DNA of 6,924 bases from Candidatus Zixiibacteriota bacterium (GTDB lineage Bacteria; Zixibacteria; MSB-5A5; GN15; FEB-12): assembly GCA_029932795.1 (NCBI GenBank), contig JAOZPL010000104.1, forward strand, positions 1 through 6,924, in the 5' to 3' direction. Both the position numbers and the translations under genes were made by a program. Of this stretch, positions 4,816 to 6,924 are shown in pieces (position 1 is the stretch's first letter; each line of letters starts with the position of its first letter). The notes beneath the pieces are model-generated. The model was not told the DNA's origin. It worked only from the letters and a program-made list of their open reading frames with translations, and did not search any database.

Positions 4816-6924
4816 GTGCATCAAGACAATCAAGGAGACGATAAGACCCAGACCTACGTTCCGCTGACCAAAGGCACGATGGTGTGCCACTACCAAATCA
4901 TCGAGAAGATCGGTGCCGGGGGGATGGGGGAAGTTTATCTGGCTGAGGATACGAAACTGAAGCGGCAGGTGGCGCTGAAGTTCATGCCCTCGCATCTGGT
5001 CTCGGACGCAGGAGCTAAGGCCCGCTTTACACGTGAGGCACAAGCAACAGCCAAGTTGGATCACCCCAATATCGTCACCGTCTACGAGGTTAGCGAGTAT
5101 TCAGGTCGGCCCTTCTTCGCTATGCAGCACATAACGGGGCAGTTACTCAAGGATGTCATCAAGGGCAAAGGGCTCAGTCCGGATCAGGTTATAAATCTAG
5201 CGGTGCAGCTCTGCGAGGGTCTGCAGGAAGCGCATCAGGCTGGAGTGGTGCATCGGGATATCAAGCCGTCAAATATCATTCTGGATAAGAAGGGCCGTCC
5301 GATGCTGCTCGACTTTGGTTTAGCAGCCGTTCATGGAACGGAGAAGCTGACCAGGACCGGTTCTACTTTGGGCACCGTGGGTTACATGTCACCGGAGCAG
5401 GCAAAGGGCCAGAAGGTGGATGCTCGGTCGGACCTCTTTTCTCTGGGTGTGGTTCTCTACGAGATGATCACCGGCCATCGGCCTTTCAGCGGTGAAGACG
5501 AAGCTGCCACGCTTCACGCCATCACTCATGAGACACCTCAGCCTCTGGCGAGGTTCTGTACGGAGGTACCGGACGGGCTTCAGGAGGTTGTTGACAAAGC
5601 TCTTCGGAAGGATGCCGCCGTGCGCTATCAAACGGCAGCCGGAATGCTGGCTGATCTGAGGCTGCTGAGGCGACGGTCATCCGATACGGAGCAGGTTGTC
5701 AGGATCGCCGGGATCGAGAGACGTTTCGTGCCTCTTGCGGTGGGGATAATCGCCCTGCTTGCGGTCGTAGTCGTGGCAGTTGTCTATTTTCTCCTGGATC
5801 GAAGCCGGGTATCACAGGCACCCGGTGAGCCAATATGGACCAACTCGATCGCGGTCCTACCGTTCAGGGATTTCAGCCCACAGAAGGACCAGGAATATTT
5901 CTGTGATGGTATCACCGATGCCATCATCGGAAAATTAAGCAGCTTGAAGGACCTCAAAGTCATCTCGATGACTTCCGTCATGCGTTACAAAGCCCCTGAT
6001 CGAGATGTCAAGAGGATTGGCCAGGAGCTGGGCGTTGAAAAGATTCTCGAAGGAAGTATCCAAAAGGAGGAAAACAGAATCCGTGTCAGGGCTCAGCTCA
6101 TCAATGTCGCGGATGATGCCCACCTCTGGTCCCATACCTATGACAGGCAGATAGAAAGCATTTTCGCCGTTCAGGATGATATCTCTCACGCCATAGTGGA
6201 CGTGATGAAGATTGAACTCCTCGGAGAAGACGAGGTCTCCTTTGGCAGGCGTTATACCGAAAATGTGGAAGCTTATAATTTCTACATGCGTGGCCGCTAC
6301 TTCTGGCGCAAGCGCGTCGAAGAACATATCAAGACGGCCATAGAATATTTCGAGAAAGCGATAGAACTCGACTCCAACTATGCCATGGCCTATTCGGGAC
6401 TCGCCGACGCCTGGTCGGTCCTTCCCAGTTACAGTACGTATCCAGACAGCGAGGCTGTCCCGAAGGCCAAAGAGGCGGCAGAAAAGGCGCTGGCTCTCGA
6501 TGACAATCTTGCCGAAGCCCATGCCTCCCTGGGATTGGTTCTAATGGATGAAGAAGAATACGATGAGGCTGAGAAGGAATTCAGGCAAGCAATTGAGCTC
6601 AATCCCGGTTATGTTTGGGCACATATCTGGTATTCAAACCTGTTCGGTGACACAGGTAAGCCAGAGAAAAGCATAAAGGAGCTGGGAATCGCTTATCGAC
6701 TGGATCCCGTGAACATTGTCATAATCTTGAATCTGGCCGCAATGAAGAGTGACTCGCGGGAGTGGGATGATGCAGCAGAACTGTATAAACGTGCCTTGGA
6801 GATTGAATCCAATCCCAACTCCTATACCATATACGCTCAGTTTCTGCAGGGACTGGGGCGAACTGAAGAAGCTCGTCGCGTCCGATGCCCACGAAGGTCT
6901 GAAGGGTGCCATCGTGTCGGTCCT
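4816..6924 (+). CDS. Membrane-anchored Ser/Thr protein kinase with TolB-like domain and TPRs (partial, 3' end broken)
   Basis: A PknB/Hanks-type kinase. The cytoplasmic catalytic domain has the glycine loop G33-A-G-G-M-G, ATP lysine K55 (VALKF), catalytic HRDIKPSN (D148), DFG (166-168), the activation segment ending GTVGYMSPEQ (186-195) and D206 of RSDLFSLG. All key residues are intact and it is an RD kinase. A transmembrane helix spans about 305-327. An extracytoplasmic TolB-like (COG5616-type) domain follows at about 344-470 (SIAVLPF..., then YFCDGITDAI). TPR repeats start near 484 and at least five full copies follow, likely binding partner proteins. Start is GTG with GGAG 8 bases upstream; no ATG lies in frame until residue 22 (4879). 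The frame stays open to the window end, but after about residue 687 (6875) it stops resembling TPR, because the DNA there belongs to a transposase in another frame. The gene is therefore truncated or the join is artificial. Confidence 0.93.
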   Translation, partial: MHQDNQGDDKTQTYVPLTKGTMVCHYQIIEKIGAGGMGEVYLAEDTKLKRQVALKFMPSHLVSDAGAKARFTREAQATAKLDHPNIVTVYEVSEYSGRPFFAMQHITGQLLKDVIKGKGLSPDQVINLAVQLCEGLQEAHQAGVVHRDIKPSNIILDKKGRPMLLDFGLAAVHGTEKLTRTGSTLGTVGYMSPEQAKGQKVDARSDLFSLGVVLYEMITGHRPFSGEDEAATLHAITHETPQPLARFCTEVPDGLQEVVDKALRKDAAVRYQTAAGMLADLRLLRRRSSDTEQVVRIAGIERRFVPLAVGIIALLAVVVVAVVYFLLDRSRVSQAPGEPIWTNSIAVLPFRDFSPQKDQEYFCDGITDAIIGKLSSLKDLKVISMTSVMRYKAPDRDVKRIGQELGVEKILEGSIQKEENRIRVRAQLINVADDAHLWSHTYDRQIESIFAVQDDISHAIVDVMKIELLGEDEVSFGRRYTENVEAYNFYMRGRYFWRKRVEEHIKTAIEYFEKAIELDSNYAMAYSGLADAWSVLPSYSTYPDSEAVPKAKEAAEKALALDDNLAEAHASLGLVLMDEEEYDEAEKEFRQAIELNPGYVWAHIWYSNLFGDTGKPEKSIKELGIAYRLDPVNIVIILNLAAMKSDSREWDDAAELYKRALEIESNPNSYTIYAQFLQGLGRTEEARRVRCPRRSEGCHRVGP
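6869..6924 (+). mobile_element. IS256/Mutator-type transposase fragment joined to the kinase gene
   Basis: Read in frame from 6869, one base ahead of the kinase frame, the DNA encodes KLVASDAHEGLKGAIVSV up to the window edge. This matches the conserved LVxSDAHxGLxxAI block that carries the second catalytic Asp of IS256/Mutator transposases (here the GAT at 6884-6886). In this family the block lies near the middle of a protein of about 400 residues. The upstream half and the left terminal repeat are absent, since TPR coding runs to within a few bases. The breakpoint lies about 6862-6875. The remainder lies outside the window. Confidence 0.75.

Noticed and set aside
4879..4881. ATG as the kinase start
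   Set aside because: It lacks a well-placed Shine-Dalgarno, and the upstream GTG at 4816 has GGAG at 8 bases and gives an N-terminal extension (PLTKGTM before the kinase domain) seen in similar kinases.
4510..5064. Minus-strand ORFs at 4510-4755 and 4771-5064
   Set aside because: The first is antisense to the tRNA and its flanks; the second is antisense to the kinase N-lobe. Neither has supporting motifs.
5935..6522. Minus-strand 195-codon ORF, the longest shadow
   Set aside because: It is antisense to the TolB-like domain and first TPRs, where the plus frame gives recognisable conserved blocks; no ribosome site or family match was seen.
1..6924. CRISPR array, phage or defence island
   Set aside because: I saw no spaced direct repeats, integrase, phage structural or nuclease genes; apart from the transposase fragment at the edge the content is housekeeping-like.

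Overview
The window looks like a chromosomal segment from an uncultured or poorly described bacterium of the Bacteroidota/FCB type. The main evidence is the sigma factor: 284 residues, no region 1.1, and a region 2.4 of the Bacteroidetes primary-sigma type (ILQALAEQ after WWIRQ). It lies directly behind an HtrA-type protease, an adjacency I recall from Bacteroidetes such as Porphyromonas but have not checked. The base composition is balanced, and the TPR/TolB-like receptor kinase is of a type I associate with lineages such as Zixibacteria, KSB1 or Acidobacteria. Phylum placement is inference. The window may also be a metagenomic contig, because its right edge looks like a break inside a transposase.

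Layout. Positions 1-1613 are a two-gene minus-strand operon: a class II aldolase/adducin protein (954-1613) followed 8 bp later by a class I/II aminotransferase-fold protein (1-945, cut by the window edge). The aminotransferase keeps the NPTG and DxxY motifs but has Tyr where the PLP Schiff-base lysine should be, and has lost other cofactor contacts. Positions 1614-1878 are a divergent promoter region. On the plus strand it holds a perfect TTGACA-17-TATAAT promoter; on the minus strand a promoter-like pair sits so close to the aldolase start that the mRNA could be leaderless.

Plus strand. An HtrA/Do serine protease (1879-3375, TTG start) is followed by a 13-codon reading frame with a strong Shine-Dalgarno (3401-3442), an RpoD-like primary sigma factor (3474-4328, GTG start) and a clear intrinsic terminator (4352-4382). 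Next come a possible 49-residue hydrophobic small protein (4423-4572), tRNA-Leu(CAG) (4599-4682) with a weaker terminator, and a membrane-anchored Ser/Thr kinase with a TolB-like domain and TPRs (4816 to the window end, GTG start).

The right edge. The kinase reads as good TPR until about 6875. From there a different frame encodes KLVASDAHEGLKGAIVSV, the second-Asp region of IS256/Mutator transposases. The transposase N-terminal half and terminal repeat are absent, so this is either a deletion/recombination junction or an assembly chimera.

Working together. The protease and sigma factor plausibly form an envelope-quality-control and housekeeping transcription block, and the kinase is a separate signalling unit behind the tRNA. 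The most unusual item is the lysine-less aminotransferase homologue coupled to an apparently intact aldolase.
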